In this document: positions 47,286-60,602 of the stretch, one piece after another
Position numbering within the stretch: position 1 is the first letter of the stretch
How the letters are laid out: each line of letters begins with the position of its first letter
Origin: Sceloporus undulatus
Lineage: Eukaryota > Chordata > Lepidosauria > Squamata > Phrynosomatidae
Length of the DNA stretch: 64,000 nucleotides
NCBI RefSeq assembly: GCF_019175285.1
Contig: NC_056524.1
Coordinates: forward strand, 225,363,060-225,427,059
Direction: 5' to 3'
The notes under the pieces: generated by a model
What the model was told of the DNA's origin: nothing
The model's database searches: none
Seen by the model: only the letters and a program-made list of their open reading frames with translations
Position numbers and translations under genes: made by a program

Positions 47286-48469
47286 AATGCAGTGAAGGTT
47301 GAACATTAAGAAAACAAAAATATGCCACAAATGATTTAATATACTTTATTGTACATTTGTGTCTGAATCCTACCTTTTTCTGGATCCCTTCAAATAAAAC
47401 TTTTGCAGACATTATAGTTTAAGAATGGACTACTAAAAGTAACAGTTTGTCTACGATTAAATATTCCCATGGAATGAAGTATCATCTCATTGAAACAAGT
47501 GTGGTTGTTGGGCAGTTTGCATTCCCCGACTGCCGTTTGAGCCAGAGAGTCCAGTATTTTTGGCCAATGAAAATATCTGTCTGTGAAGATGGATAGCATT
47601 ATTTTGAACTATTTGGCTTCTGCGTGTTGTATGGTTCTTTATTTTGCAACTAGGGTTCTTTATGACAAGAGTTTTGCCAAAATACTGAATATCCTTATGG
47701 AATATGTAGAACATTTCCCCAAACAGAGCAGACTGTTGCATGAATATCTCAATTGTGCTTCTTTAGCCTGTGGAGAAGTTGGCTACTTTCTTCGACACAT
47801 GTTTAAAGACACGTGGGGCACATCAAAACATTAGGCTCTAGTATATGCTTCTTTGTTTTCTCACTCTTCTCTCGCCCCACTTTCTTTCCTCTCTCTGTGT
47901 ATATTTAATTCCAAACTATCAGCAAACAATGAGCTGAAGTACTTGATTCAGAAAAGAAGAGGGAAATCTAAATATGACATCTGTAGATGAGAGGGAAGAC
48001 TGACTTAAATTATGTTTGATTTCCTTGTAACTATTAATCAGCATCAGGTAATTAGAATGAAAATCCCCTGAACTGTAATCTAATGAATGACTACAAACTA
48101 TTTAGCCTTGTTCCTTGGTGGGAGGGGAGTCTGAATGTACTCCCCCATCTATTTCTGTTCCAACCCATCTTGCGCTGCCCCACACCTGTATTGTCTGTGA
48201 AGTTGTCTACCCTGCTATTGCTGTGATCCGCTATCAGCTCCCTCTGCTGCTGCCTTTCCCATAGCTTCTAGAGCTAGGATGGATCCCTGCCTGCTAGGGT
48301 ACAAACATTTACCTCCCCATCCGGACCGATGTTTAAAATACAGATTTTTCCTGCTTGTGAGATGCTTGGTATCTCATTGGACCTGAGACTGCCTGCCAAG
48401 AGTGTTACCAAGGGGGAAAAATATCCTTCTGGGCCGGGAAATTGTTTTTTTGGTGCTGCTGCGTGGCAG
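47286..48469. other. No gene recognised (mirror of 11841-13019)
   Basis: An open frame at 47583-47834 is absent as such from the left arm. Nothing supports a gene. Confidence 0.5.
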
Positions 48470-48660
48470 CTTGCTCTGAGGCTACCGTTGAGTTCACTAT
48501 GCTGCCTTGGAGAGTGACGAGAATCTCTTTCTTTGGAGGGTTTGTAAACAGAGGTAGATGGCCATCTGTTGGAAGTGCTTTGATGGTGTCTTCCCGCAAT
48601 GCTGAGGGTCGGACTGGATGACCATTGTGCTCTTTTCTAACTCTGATTCTATGAGGAGAC
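48470..48660 (+). mobile_element. CR1 3' end (mirror of 11640)
   Basis: 'gatggccatctgttggaagt', 'gctttgatggtgtcttcccg', 'ctaactctgattctatgagg'. Confidence 0.85.
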
Positions 48661-48880
48661 ATGACTCACTAGAAAAGATAATAACACTTGGCAAGGAGAA
48701 GGCAGTAAAAAAGAGGAAGACCCCACTACAGTAGATAGACTGAATCAAGGATGCCACGGCCCTGAATTTGCAAAAACCTGAGCAAGGCTGTTGGTGACAA
48801 GAAGATCTGGAGATTTCTTATCAATGGCTCATTATAAATTGATGAAACTTGATGGCGGTTAACAGCAACAATGTTTGTTC
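48661..48880 (+). mobile_element. Bov-B/RTE 3' end (mirror of 11400)
   Basis: 'ctagaaaagataataacact', 'ggatgccacggccctgaatt', 'cctgagcaaggctgttggtg', 'ttgatggcggttaacagcaa'. Confidence 0.78.
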
Positions 48881-49090
48881 TCATGTTTTTTCATTGAAAG
48901 TAGAGGGCTTCTTATAGATGGGTTTTTTGTTTTTCTTTCCATAACTGGTTCCTCTGCTTTCATTAGCAAAAGCAAAAAAAACTCTGACCCTGCAAAAATT
49001 TATGTACATACTTATGCTTTGCTTGAGAAAAACAATCAATATGCTTTGAGCTTGTGTGTAGGCCTTTAAAGGAATAGGGGCTTCACCAGC

Positions 49091-50282
49091 TGTGAGAAAT
49101 TTTAAATGCATTTATTGGATGGGACAATACAGTAGCAGGAAAACGTTAATCCATAGCACAGATTAAGTCTGTGAAGTCAACGCAAGATTACAATCTTGGC
49201 ACTACCCATGGGAGCAAAAGCCAGGAAAAGGTTGGGGGGCTGCTCCCAGGAGTGATTATATAAGAGGGAGGAACGGCTTGAAAGTGTAGTTGATGTTTAG
49301 TGTTCCCTGAGGGTGAAGAGCCATAGAGGCTAGGTTAGGCTGCTTTGAGGGCAGTAAGAAGGTTTTTTGGGGTTTTTAGGTACCCAAGAAAGGGACCAAA
49401 GAGTGTCCTTAATTATATTGTTTGTAGTGTCCTTGGTAGACCTAGTGTTGGTGACTAATAGAGTCACAAGTAACCAAGGATTATAAGATACAAAACTTAA
49501 TGAAGGTTCTATGAGAACTTATTCTGTAACGGACATATTAAAGCTACACAGAACAATTACACAGACAACCTAATGAAACTGTCAAACTGTGGCGGGTTAT
49601 AGACCGCCATTTTGGACGTCCTCAGGACGTCCCATTTTTAAAAAAGGGGCGTCTCTTCTAGACGCCCCTTTCCCTATCACTGACTCCGTCCGTGACAAAT
49701 GGTGGCAGCCGTTCCACAGGCCGCCACCATTTTTACGTCTTGGATGCATAGCATCCAGGACGGGGCACGGCGTTATGATGTCGCGAGTGCACCATGGGTG
49801 CCTCTCGACGTCATAACGGTGCTGCAGGAAGAAGCTCCATTTTGGAGCTTCTTTTTTGCTCCCGAGGAGTCGCGCGGTTTGTATGCTGCGACTCCCTCGC
49901 GGAGGCAAAGAGCAGCGCCAGCACACCGCCACAAAGCGGCGGTTGTAAAACGCCTGTGTACTAATAAAGTATTCTGGATCACATCCATTGTGAACACCAC
50001 CCACTAAAAAGATACTGTATACCACTTGACTTGTAAATAATTTCTTACTTTGTTTCAAACAAGCAGCTGTCTGAAGTGATTTCAGAAAATACATTAAAAA
50101 CATTACCAACATGAGGAAAAGTCTTTTAGGTTTGAGACACGGTAGAAGTGGGGTGTGTGACTGTCAAAGAATATTGGTGCCAAGCTGGGGGAAAGGTTTG
50201 TGAAACCCAAAGGGACACTTAGAGGTCCTAAATTCGAGGTGTCACAGTGAAGAATTGGTGGGATAGTGCCATCACCTTCACA
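49091..50282 (+). mobile_element. Fossil LTR (mirror of 9995-11201)
   Basis: TGTGAG start, CTTCACA end, a TATATAAG box near 49257 and a TGGTGGCAGCG primer-binding-site-like sequence just downstream near 50287. It carries the same DNA-transposon insertion (49591-49954) as the left copy. Old and non-coding. Family unresolved. Confidence 0.6.
49591..49954. mobile_element. GC-rich multi-hairpin element (mirror of copy B)
   Basis: GGCGGGTTATAGACCGCC at one end and 'ggcggttgtaaaacgcc' at the other, nested in the LTR. Confidence 0.75.
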
Positions 50283-52624
50283 TAATTGGTGGCAGCGTGG
50301 GATTAAAAAGACCATTGTGCTGCCATCTAAGAAAAGCAGTTGGGTGGGTGAGTCTCACCTTGACAAAACCATTGTCTAAATATTCCCACTGGCTATTAAT
50401 ACAGTGGGGCCTTTGGATCCACAAGGGTTCCATGCTGAGATGCCCCAAGAATAGGAAAAAAAACCTGGAATTATAAAGCCTGTATTATTAATGGTGGTGA
50501 TGTGAATACAGACATATTAAAGTGTGTGTATTCATGTACCATCATTTAATAATGTGAGGTATAATGATTGCCACTCTTGAAAATCACAGTTCCAGAGCCT
50601 TCGGTTTAGGAGGGTCCACAGAGAGAAATTCTGTTCCATTAGTTGCATTTAAAAAAAAGGTTTCCCTGAAGTGGAAACAAAGGACTAGTGCTTTCATGTC
50701 CTGCTGCAAGGCAGCGACCATGTTAAGGTTCTAAAGAAATTAGGTGCAGAGTGCAAGAAGATGGTCACAATTTTGAAACCAGTTTTGGACAATTATTGTC
50801 CAATAATTATGTCAAAATAGAACTGCCTATGTGGCCCAATCCTTGCTCTATACTATTATTAACATGATGCTTAGTCTAGGCTTCTTTAAAAAATTATGTG
50901 AAACAGATTTAGATCCTGTTGTACGTTTAATCTTAAATGTGCATAGAATAGAGTATTCACTAGGTAGTCTTTTCTTATTACAGTTCTGAAATGGTGTGAG
51001 ATAATAATCTGATGTTTTTTTTGCATCTTTCAAAGGATGTAACCTTCCAGATGGAGTTTAAAAACTGGGTATTTCCAGATGAAGGTATAGTGAAACTACC
51101 ATAATTTATTTTCTTAGCTTCCCAAATTTAAAAGCCTTTTAACCCCCTTTCTGATGGAAAGAGAGAGAAAACCAAGTATAAGACAGTTGTAGTTGAAGTT
51201 AACATTGTCTGGATCCCTTGTTCCATGAATTAGGCATGGTGATTGCATGGCAATACCTCATTTGAACATGAAACTGGTCATTCTAGGATAAGCTATTTGC
51301 ATTGATTTATTGGTATCTATGTGTGTTGTCTGTGTAATTTCTGATGCTATAAAGTTTGTTTTCTGTGAAAAGGCAATATTAGCACATTGTGAAAGGAGTA
51401 AGAAAGAGTAAACAGTGAATTGTACAGCAAAGCATGGTGCTGCAGCTACAGGGAATGGTGCTACATAGCACTTCACCCCATAATATTTACCCAATGTCCC
51501 AAACAAGGTGATAGTAGCCCCCCACTGCTGTTAATATGTTGCAAGGCTTCTCCCTGGTTCTATCAAGTTATTGATTGTCCTGCCCTGTGAAGCTGTTCTG
51601 AACAGTCAAACCTAGTAGGTCTAAAGAGCCGTTTTCTCAAGCAGAACTGTATCATGGAGTTATTCAGAGTGAAAAACTCCCTAGCTCCCTTGCAGAGAGG
51701 CATAGAAGGCAGCCATTAGAACATTCTTTGATGGGTCCCTGCCGAGGATTATAAAAGCACTGTTACTAGCCCTGCTGAAAGACAGGTAGGTCACAGTTCA
51801 GACTGCAAGGAGGAAGACAAACACAGCATGTTTCCATTTCATTTTAGTGAGGAAGCACAAGCAGGGGCTCTCCCACCTCGCCAGTGGATATATCTAATCT
51901 TTTCATTGGTCACTGATCCAGTCAACAATAGTAATTTGGAATACTACTGGAGACTGCATGCTCTTGTGAGCGCACTGTCATGTAATGCCATTGATATTCT
52001 GTATGGTGTCAGAAATTACTCGACTGCCGCATTGCATGATACTATGTTTAATGGCTTAAGCCCTTAGGGTCATGGGTAACTGCAGAAATCTCATGTTTCT
52101 AGAAGGTGAATGCCTTAGCTTTGTTCCCCAATTTGCACTGACCCTTAGCCAGAATACGATAAATACTTGAGCTAAGAACACATTCATCCTTTTATAGAAG
52201 GAAATCAAATATTTTAAAATCAATGTAATTCCATGAATGCTGCTGGATTTCTGCACAGAATGTTTTGGCCCATATCTTGTGCTTTTAATGAAGCTTTACG
52301 TACAGAAAAATTAGCCGAGGACATTGTGTCTCCATGCCAGGAAATAAAGTTGCCAGATGTTAAATAGGACAGGTTTCCTGTTCCTGGTGTGGAGGAAGAA
52401 GGTATTACAGTAGTGTATCTTGTGATGCTACTGAAATGCTGTTCTGTAACCTAATGTGAATGGGCTGTATTATTGCATCTAGGCTACATCTACCTAAATT
52501 TATGTGTCCAGATAGCTGATAACAGCTCACCAGCAGTGAGAAAGATAGCAAGTCTTTTCTGAATCTTTGGAGTTCAGTTCCTCATACTCCAAGAACCACA
52601 GTTAGGTGCATTCTGGTGGGTTTG
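50283..52624. other. No gene recognised (mirror of 7591-9980)
   Basis: Same unique-looking sequence as the left arm. No open frame is shared at full length by both copies. Confidence 0.5.
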
Positions 52625-52960
52625 CTTTACTGGAGTCTTTTCACTAGTGTTGTTAAGACACCAATTTTTACAATCATAAGGTCGTAAGGTTGGCAGTTCA
52701 AGGCTCAAGTGCCATTGATGGGCTGATCTCCCGTCACTAGTCCCAGCTACTCCCAGCCTAGCAGTTCGAAAGCATCTGAAAGTTCATAGGTACCACTTAC
52801 GTGGGAAGGTAACAGCATTGTGTGCGAGTAATGTTGACCACATGACCATGAAGTCATCTTTGGACAATGTTGGCTCTTTGGCTAGTAATGGAGATGAGCA
52901 CCGCCCCCTACAGTCAGTTATGACTAGACGTTCATTTCAAGGGGAAATCTTTAAAACCCA
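52625..52960 (+). mobile_element. Sauria-type SINE (mirror of 7262)
   Basis: 'aaggttggcagttcaaggct', 'cccagctactcccagcctag', 'cagttcgaaagcatctgaaa', 'gtgggaaggtaacagcattg', 'gatgagcaccgccccctaca'. Confidence 0.88.
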
Positions 52961-53939
52961 TCTACAACTGGAATTTTAGTAGTATCAGACCTTTAACAAA
53001 AGTCAAGATCACTGCGTGAAAATCAGTCTCTCAGGGCTAGTAAAACCATGGCAGGCAATGGGGTGGCATGGTGAAGGGGGCTAGGTTTCATTCAATTTCT
53101 GCTAACGCTGTAAAATATGCTACAACTCAGGCTAAATACAACTGCAAATGCTATGGGTGGATATTGAAAGAAGGATCAAAATACACAGCACTAAATTCGA
53201 AGCTAAAGAAGCTGGAAGGTATTATAAATTGGTAAAACAGCTCTATATCCTCTGATGAGCAATATCTTTATTGGGACCAACTATAAATTCTCAAAATGTG
53301 TAGCTTCATCACGGTAGATGGTTAAAAACAATAATAATGGTGGAGGGAAGAGCTGATGAATGCCCAAATGTTTTGGCTTGAAGTCTTAGCCATTGGGATC
53401 TGCTATTACACTCATTCCAAAGATACAGACAGACATTATGCCTTAAACGCCTTTGGGGCACCAAAATCACCATGGTATACTGCAGCCTCATCAACACTGG
53501 CTCCTCCAGATAATTTGAACAACAATGTCAGTCATCACTTTTCATTGCCATCTGCTGTAGGACTCATAGTCCAGAATATTGGAGAAAACCCAGACTGGAA
53601 AGGGCTCCAGTCCAATCCTCCAACTGACCTGATTTTGCAAAGACAGTCCCAATTTACCCTTTTCAGCTGTTTTTCAAATGTCCCCATTTATCTTTCCTCT
53701 TCCTACTACCCCCGTTGCTACAACTGAATTCCCGTTTGTGTTAACTCAGCATAGGTGTAAGAGGAGAGTGGGGGAGTGGAGGGACAAATCTTGCCCTTCC
53801 CAGTAGTTCAGGCAAAAGCAAACTACTGCAACCTTCCTAGTTTATGTGTTCTTCATTATAATTTGATCATCTTGGTCACACTCTAATGCTGCTTGGACCA
53901 TATGGGTCCCAGTCTTCATCTGTGAAACATTGGAAGGGA

Positions 53940-54170
53940 TAATACCTTGAAAGCCCCAGATCTCATCTGATTTTGGAATGTTGGCAAGGATCAAAAGCTC
54001 TGATCAGTATTTCGATGGGAGACTGCCAAAGATACTAAGTGCTGTAGGCTATATTTCAGAGGAAGAACTGGCAAAATCATCTGGTATTCTTTGCCTAAGA
54101 AACTCTGTCAAGTTCATGAGGTCGACACAAATTAGCAGGCACTTGAAGGCACATAGCACAACGTGACTAG
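53940..54170 (+). mobile_element. 5S rRNA-derived SINE (mirror of 6045)
   Basis: 'agatctcatctgattttgga', 'tgatcagtatttcgatggga', 'actaagtgctgtaggctata', then the SINE tail, shorter by a few bases than in the left arm. Confidence 0.85.
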
Positions 54171-54962
54171 ATGTTTGCCTCATGTGGGACCACAAGTTGT
54201 TCAAATATAGAACTCACCATGTAACACTGGTCCAGTTATTTTGCCTCAACCTAACTACCTTTCAAGCTGAGGCAGTGAGAGAAAGATGGTGCAGATGTAA
54301 GCAATAGATTAGTCTTGTTCACTGTGTATGAATTAAGGCCCAGTTCCAGGAGGCAGCCTACTGCTGTTCTTTCTGTCACAAGCTTATTTGTCAAAGGCAA
54401 ACAGAAAAAAAGAGGTCGGCTATAAAAATAAGCTGGGAATATGACAGGCAGGTGGGACAGTCAGTGGGAAAAGAGTACAATATGTTGTTTATATTCTTTA
54501 AAATCTAATTAATTTACCTTTACATTAAAGGGACACATTTTAAATATTAAAAGTGGTGCTTACATTTATGCTAATTGCTACACTGAAAATTTACCAGAAT
54601 GGGTAGAGGAACATCCCATCTTGATTTTACTTTTTCTCCCAATCCCCCTTGTACCTGTTTGAAGCCAGTGATTTCATTAGAGGGTGCATTGGTGTGGCCC
54701 ACACCCAGTCCAGCCCTCCCCCATGCTGCTCTCTGTCCCTGCCACTGCACCCCATTCCCATGCACTGCTCTCTGTACCCCTGCACTACTCCCTTTCCCCA
54801 TGTTGTCCCATCCTTTTCCTCATCAGGAAAAGGATGGGCAGCACAGTGAGAGGAGCATGCACTGCCCCAGAGCCCCACCCCTGGAAGCCCTGTGCCTGCA
54901 CGGGGGACCCCAAGGCAGGGATGCCCCTATGTGATGTGTTTGGAGAGAAGCAAGCAACAGCA

Positions 54963-54999
54963 TTATTTATTATTATATTATTATATTATTATTATTATT
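54963..54999 (+). repeat. Interrupted (ATT)n microsatellite
   Basis: Mirror of the pure (AAT)10 at 5183-5212, but broken by 'attatatt' units. Confidence 0.9.
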
Positions 55000-55384
55000 C
55001 TAGAAAAACCCTTTCTCACCCACTCCACTGGGAAACCTTTCTTTCACTATCCTTTATCGTTTATTTCTTTACTTTTCCCCTTTCCTTAGCTTACTTATTC
55101 CCACAGAGATCCAAGGAAATGTCACAGGATAAAGAGTGCAAAAGTTCAGTTCTGTTAAACAGATGAAGGGCCCCTATGCCTTGTCCAGTTCAGAATGCAG
55201 GAGGATAATCTGAATCAGGGATGGGCAAAGTGCAGCCCCAGCTTGGACAACTCTGTTTTAGTTTTGGGACTGCACCTTCCATGACCCTGCACTATTGGCA
55301 ATCTCGCTTGACGCCTGCTGGAAGATGCCATGCATGGCCTCTGGGGGCCACAACTGCCTGACTGCTCTAAACTAATCTTACATA

Positions 55385-55775
55385 CAGTGGTCCCTTGGCA
55401 GGAACGTAGCCGGGGGGGAGTTTCTTTGGGTCCGGACCCCCCCCCCTTTCCAGTAAGAAAATGAATGGTGTGTGCTGCGCCGCCACGCACCCCAGCCCCC
55501 CTTATAATGGTGGCACTTAGTCTGGACCCCCCCCCCTTTTCCTAAAATCCTGGCTATGTCCCTGCCTGGGTATCCATGGGAGTTGATTCCAGGACTGCCT
55601 GTGTGATACCAAAATCCGTGGATGCTCAAGTCTCATTAAATACAATGGCATAGTAATAAATAGTGTCCCTTTTTTAAAAGGCAGGTCAAGATTTGCTTTC
55701 TGGAATTCATGCATTTAAAAATATTTTTAAGCTGTAGATGTTTGAATCCATGGATTTGAGGGTGACTGTAATTAC
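55385..55775 (+). mobile_element. Mariner-like MITE with nested GACGTAGC MITE (mirror of 4425)
   Basis: TACAGTGGTCCCTTGG, then the nested element from CAGGAACGTAGCC to GGCTATGTCCCTG, then the rest of the outer MITE ending near 'gggtgactgta'. Confidence 0.75.
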
Positions 55776-57439
55776 CAGCAACACATGTTTTGTTCCTTGT
55801 GTAGCCTTGTGTAGCCAAAAACACAACGCCCATGGATGTACAATTGATGTTCAGTGTATATACATGTTCACTGCTGGGACAAGGTGGAAACCTGGAGTGA
55901 CAGGTATGTGAATCAAACAGAATATCCTGAAACAGGGCATGCTCAACTGACTGGAACACTGAACAGAGCACTCACCACGTATCATTTTTTGAATGCCCCC
56001 ATTCTTGGTACTATCGCTGCAACTTCTACTGGCATTGTCAGTATTCTAAAAAGCTAGCAGTATGATCCGCTCATCTATGAAGGAGTTCATGGATAGTAAA
56101 CAGGATTCATATTTATAAGCCTTTGGGTGCTATAAGCCTGTATACTCCGGGTACAAGATGGTGTTTTTTTCAATGCACTAAAATGTTGAGGAGGAAACCT
56201 GAAACGTGTTTGTCAGGCAATACCTGGAGGTACAGCTGTTGAGTGTTCTCGGATATTTTATTACAGAGGAAAATATCCCCAAAGTGGCAGATACAGTCAC
56301 ATGAGTTCATATGGTAAAACCAAGAGAAGCTGGAGCCAAATGTGTTTTTGATTTTATGGGAGGAAAAATACCGAAATTTAGTGTCAGCCACCTCCTTGGA
56401 CTTTCTACTCCCCTCTGTGTGCTGCAAAAGAGTATTTAGAGATGCCAATGAATGAGTGATTGTTGATAACATTGCACCATCTTGTGATTCTTGCAGGGAC
56501 TACATTTTTGTCCCACTTTTAAACATCAAATCAACTGCCATGGCTTCCTCACAGAAAGAGTAGCAGCCAATGAACCAAAATTACAGACAGACAATGTTTC
56601 AGATTCCAGTAGCCACAAAAAGATTCAAAAAGATCCAAATGGCTACTTGTGGATGCATGCTAGGTTAAGTTATGGAAAGGCAATATGTTTTAAGAATATT
56701 TGTTGTGATTGCTTTTGTGATTGCTTTTTTTAGCCTTATAATATCACTAGCAATGTTATCAATGCAGACAAGTTATCTTTCAAAATTCTGAAAAGGATGT
56801 GTGCCTTTGGCATGCATACCTGATACACAAAACCATTTACTTGTTTGTAATGCATATTTGAATGTTAAAATGAATTATGTTAAGGAGATCTTCAGGGGAT
56901 AACTTTTCCATTTACGATTATCCCCCACAGTGCCTCCAAACCATAACTTTGGCAGGTTGGGGCAGCATCTTGAATAATGTGGATTAGGATGGGTGGGAGC
57001 TGATCAGGGAAGTTGGACACATGTAAATCAAGATTCAGAGGTGAGATAATTTAACTTTCATGATAGGGAAATGTATGCCCTGGAATTCAGATCTCCATGA
57101 GATTAATCTCATGGAGCTGAAAGAACCTGTGGCCAATGGGCTGAATCAAATGCCAGTTTCAACTTGAATAGACCCATTGAGATTGATGTGGCTTCTATCT
57201 GTGATGACTAACTAATACACCCTATCCCTTTCAATTAAGCTAACATAGGATTTAGCCCCTTATTTTGAGGGAATCAACTATAATGTTTGAGAATTCTTGG
57301 TGAACAAGCAATCTGTAGAAACATAAAATCAGAAAAATCTCACTCAAAAACAGAGAGATTGAAGAGGTGAATGTGGGAAGCTACAAACCAATGCATCTGA
57401 AGCTGGCATCATCAGAGTTTAGAAAAGTTACTTTTAGGA

Positions 57440-57520
57440 CTACAGCTCCCTCCAGACAGCATGGCCAGTGGCCCTTGTGACTGGGGGATTATGGGAGTTG
57501 TAGGCCAAAATGAAATGAAA
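57440..57520. mobile_element. Foldback MITE remnant (mirror of 2685)
   Basis: 'actacagctccctccagaca' faces 'gattatgggagttgtagg'. Confidence 0.55.
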
Positions 57521-57809
57521 TGAAAGTACTGGTTGAACCCTTCCCGTAATCTTAACACCAATTTAGAACCAACATGGCCATTCTGTTTGGGACATTGTGA
57601 TAGTTAATGTCTAGAAAGGTCTGAGGTTTGAATACTAGGAAAAATTCTGAAACACAGTGATAAACATCCTGGGAGCATTTAGGAAACAGTGCTTTCATTA
57701 GTACAAGCCTTATGAAGACTATGTCCTGCCAAGCCAGCCTTATAGCCTTTTAGGGGGAATATGTGTAATAAAGCTACTCTCTGGTAGACTATTGGTACAT
57801 TGTTGACAC

Positions 57810-58035
57810 AGTTGTTGTTGCATGCCTTCAAGTTTCCAACTTACGGTGCCCCTATCATGGCATTTTCTTGGCATGATTCTTCGGGGGGGGGGGGGGGTCC
57901 ATAGCCATCCTCTGAGGCTGAGAAAGTGTGATTTGCCAATGGTCACCCAGTGTGTTTACATGGCTGAGCTGCGATTGGAAACATGGTCTCCAGAGCCATA
58001 GTCTAATGCTCAAACCACCACACCACACTAGCTCT
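57810..58035 (-). mobile_element. MIR-like SINE (mirror of 2183)
   Basis: 'gttgcatgccttcaagtttc', 'cctctgaggctgagaaagtg', 'ggtcacccagtgtgtttaca'. A run of G near 57885 replaces part of the body. Confidence 0.85.
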
Positions 58036-58594
58036 GTGTTGACATAGTATATCTGGAACGAGCTTTCTCTTGATATTTTTGTTAACAAGATAGTAAAATA
58101 TGAACTAGACCATATCGCTGGTCAAGCAACCATAACCATTGAGTGCTGTTGTATGCCTCTATGTCAGCCTGAAGGAGGATTGTAAGCGGAGTGCGGCAAG
58201 GCTTGTGTTGTTCAACATTTCTATAAATTACTTGGATGAGGGAGCTTATCAGATCTACACATTACAGGATTAGCTAACATCAGAGAAGTCATAATCAGGG
58301 TTCCAAAGGATTTGATCAATACAGCATGCAATTCAACAGAGATAAATGTAAAGTTGTTTATTGCAGTACAATGAACCAACAGAGGGGACAGTAAAGGACT
58401 GGGTAGGTCTGACTAGGCAGCACTGCTGTACATGTGAAAAATCTGGTTGCCTTAAGTTATAAATGACCTAAAGGTAGACAACAACAAAATTGTGTGAACC
58501 TCTAAGCAAAGCTAATTACATTTTTGGACTACAATCTGCCCTCCAAATCAGAAAGCATTGATATTGACTGTGCTGGCTGTGGAGGAGTTGTAGT

Positions 58595-58915
58595 CTAACC
58601 GAGACCCATTACAAACAGGCTCCTTGTGGCGCTCTCGGCCAAAACTAGGGCTTGGGAGCATGCAGCAACCGCATGCTCCCAAGCCATAGTTCATGTGGAT
58701 GGTACCATGGTTACGCAGCGCCATCCACACAGCGTGCATATTGATGATGTCACGCGTGCACCACGTCCAAACAACTCGGCGCATGCATGACATCACCACG
58801 ACACCCCAGGGCACAAATGGCACCTTGGCAGCATTGCGACAAGGAGCTCCATTTCAGAGCTCCTTTTGGCAGCGGATTATTGCCACAACCGTGCAGTTGC
58901 TATGACAACAATCCA
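58595..58915. mobile_element. GC-rich multi-hairpin element (mirror of copy A)
   Basis: Hairpin GGGCTTGGGAGCATGC against GCATGCTCCCAAGCC near 58648-58685. Same order as the left copy in reverse. Confidence 0.6.
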
Positions 58916-60258
58916 TCCCTTTCTTCTCATCTGTAACTTTTGCTAACTGTACCTGCAGTAGAGTTAGTATCAGACTTGCCTTTCTGGTCCTCTTTACAGC
59001 TGATGGTTGCTCCTAATTACCATGTAAATTTGCCATAACCTCTCTGAATAAAAACTATCCTTTGGCATTGTAGGAGATTTAAACCATGGGCCCTTGACCT
59101 CCTTCAGAATGCTGCTACTGCCTGGCACTCTCCTTACATAATAACTTTTACGCATTGTAATGGTTTAGTGGATCCATTTAAAAAAAATCACAGTAATCTT
59201 ATTTCGTAGATTATATTTTATTTTCTACATAGGCCTCGTAATCCTATTGTATCACACAGTGTATGCTTTCCCTTCTTTTTTTCATTAAGATGCCTAGTGG
59301 GGCTTCCTGAGTTGGATGTGTTCAATTGTTCTTAAATCTAACATTAAACTAAATGTTACTAAATCCAGCACTGACATTTCTCGCTCTAATGTTCAAGGCC
59401 TTTAGGGTATTCTCTCAATAAGGGCATTTCTGATGCATTCACATATATGACTTGCTTTGGGCAAACTGTGTTAAACATAATTTTTTTCACAAGCTTTTCT
59501 TGTTATCATAAAGAAATGGTCTCGGTGTGTGGCAGTGAGCGAGAAAGGAAAAAGGTATGGAAATGAACAACACAAAACTAGAAACATATGGACGCCATAT
59601 AACATTCTCTCAAAAGAATGTACATTTTGTAATGGTCATTTCTATAATATAGAGAAATTAAGGGGATGCTAAAGAATGACATAATGTTGGCTGGTGTCCA
59701 ACACCAGCACAAATGTTTTGAATCATTAATTGCCAGGAGACACATTATCTGAAGAATTAAAACTGTATAGGTTTCACTGTGGAAATCGTTGTTTCTACTT
59801 GTTTCATCCTTTGCCCCCCACTAAGCAATCTAATTTAAGGATAGACGAAATGTGAAACAGAACGGTGACTGAACAGTAGTTTTTATTTGTAATTCAGTTA
59901 AACTTTTAGTATGCCTCAAATTCTTTTTCAAACCCTTTTTTATTGAAGTACATACTGTATCCATCACTTGTGGTACTGCAGAAGTCACACGTAACTCATT
60001 AAAGAAAAAAGGAATATGTATTCAAATACATCTGAGAAAGTAATTCAAATATAATGAGAAACTACTTTGAAAACAACACCTTTATTATGATGCTCCCAGC
60101 TGTTAGATGCAATCATCTTTCTGTTAGTTAATATAAAACAATTATTGTACCTCATTATTACATTCTGGTTTTTCTATATTCCTATTTATTGAATTCACTG
60201 TTAGTTACTTTTTAGTAAAACTATAAATAAGTAACACTCATCGCTTAACAGTTTGGGT

Positions 60259-60602
60259 AACTATCTTTGCTGAACGTATTCTGAATTATGGATTACTTGT
60301 CTATCGATATCACTACATGTCATCATGGGCTGAATTCTATTTTCAGTCCCAGCTAGAGTAAACCAACGGAATCAATGAGATTTTCATAAGTGCCAATAGT
60401 ATGCAGGCCTATATTTGATCATTACACTTCTGACATTGGCTTGCTGAAAATGTGGGCTGTCTCTACTAAGTAGCATTGTGGCTGAGAGCTGAGTTAATGT
60501 CTGTGATGGTTTGCTCATTCACATGTTCAACTCACCACAATATTCAAGCAATGAATGTGCAAGCTACTCAGAATCTAGCTAAATTCAATTTGTTATAGAA
60601 AG
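60259..60602. other. Sequence beyond the mirrored part, no gene seen
   Basis: Its left-arm partner, if any, would lie outside the window. It is probably 3' flank of ADIPOQ. Confidence 0.5.

Larger units (their letters stand above)
42852..60258 (-). repeat. Right arm of giant inverted repeat
   Basis: Reverse complement of 1-17588. It opens with 'ggattaatt'-complement sequence matching the left arm near 17560-17588 and closes with 'aacagtttgggtaa' matching base 1. The inner boundary is hidden by the 25-N gap. In several repeats (SINE at 45950, 5S SINE at 53940) this arm is further from the repeat consensus than the left arm. In the SINE at 57810 it is closer. Error-like differences therefore exist in both arms. 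Confidence 0.96.

Noticed and set aside
49597-50112. 171-codon open frame on the minus strand
   Set aside because: Covers the GC-rich element nested in an LTR fossil. The left-arm equivalent is broken differently, so no coding pressure is seen.
54684-55166. 160-codon open frame on the plus strand
   Set aside because: Includes an ATT microsatellite and low-complexity GC-rich sequence. Mirror copy not open in the same way.
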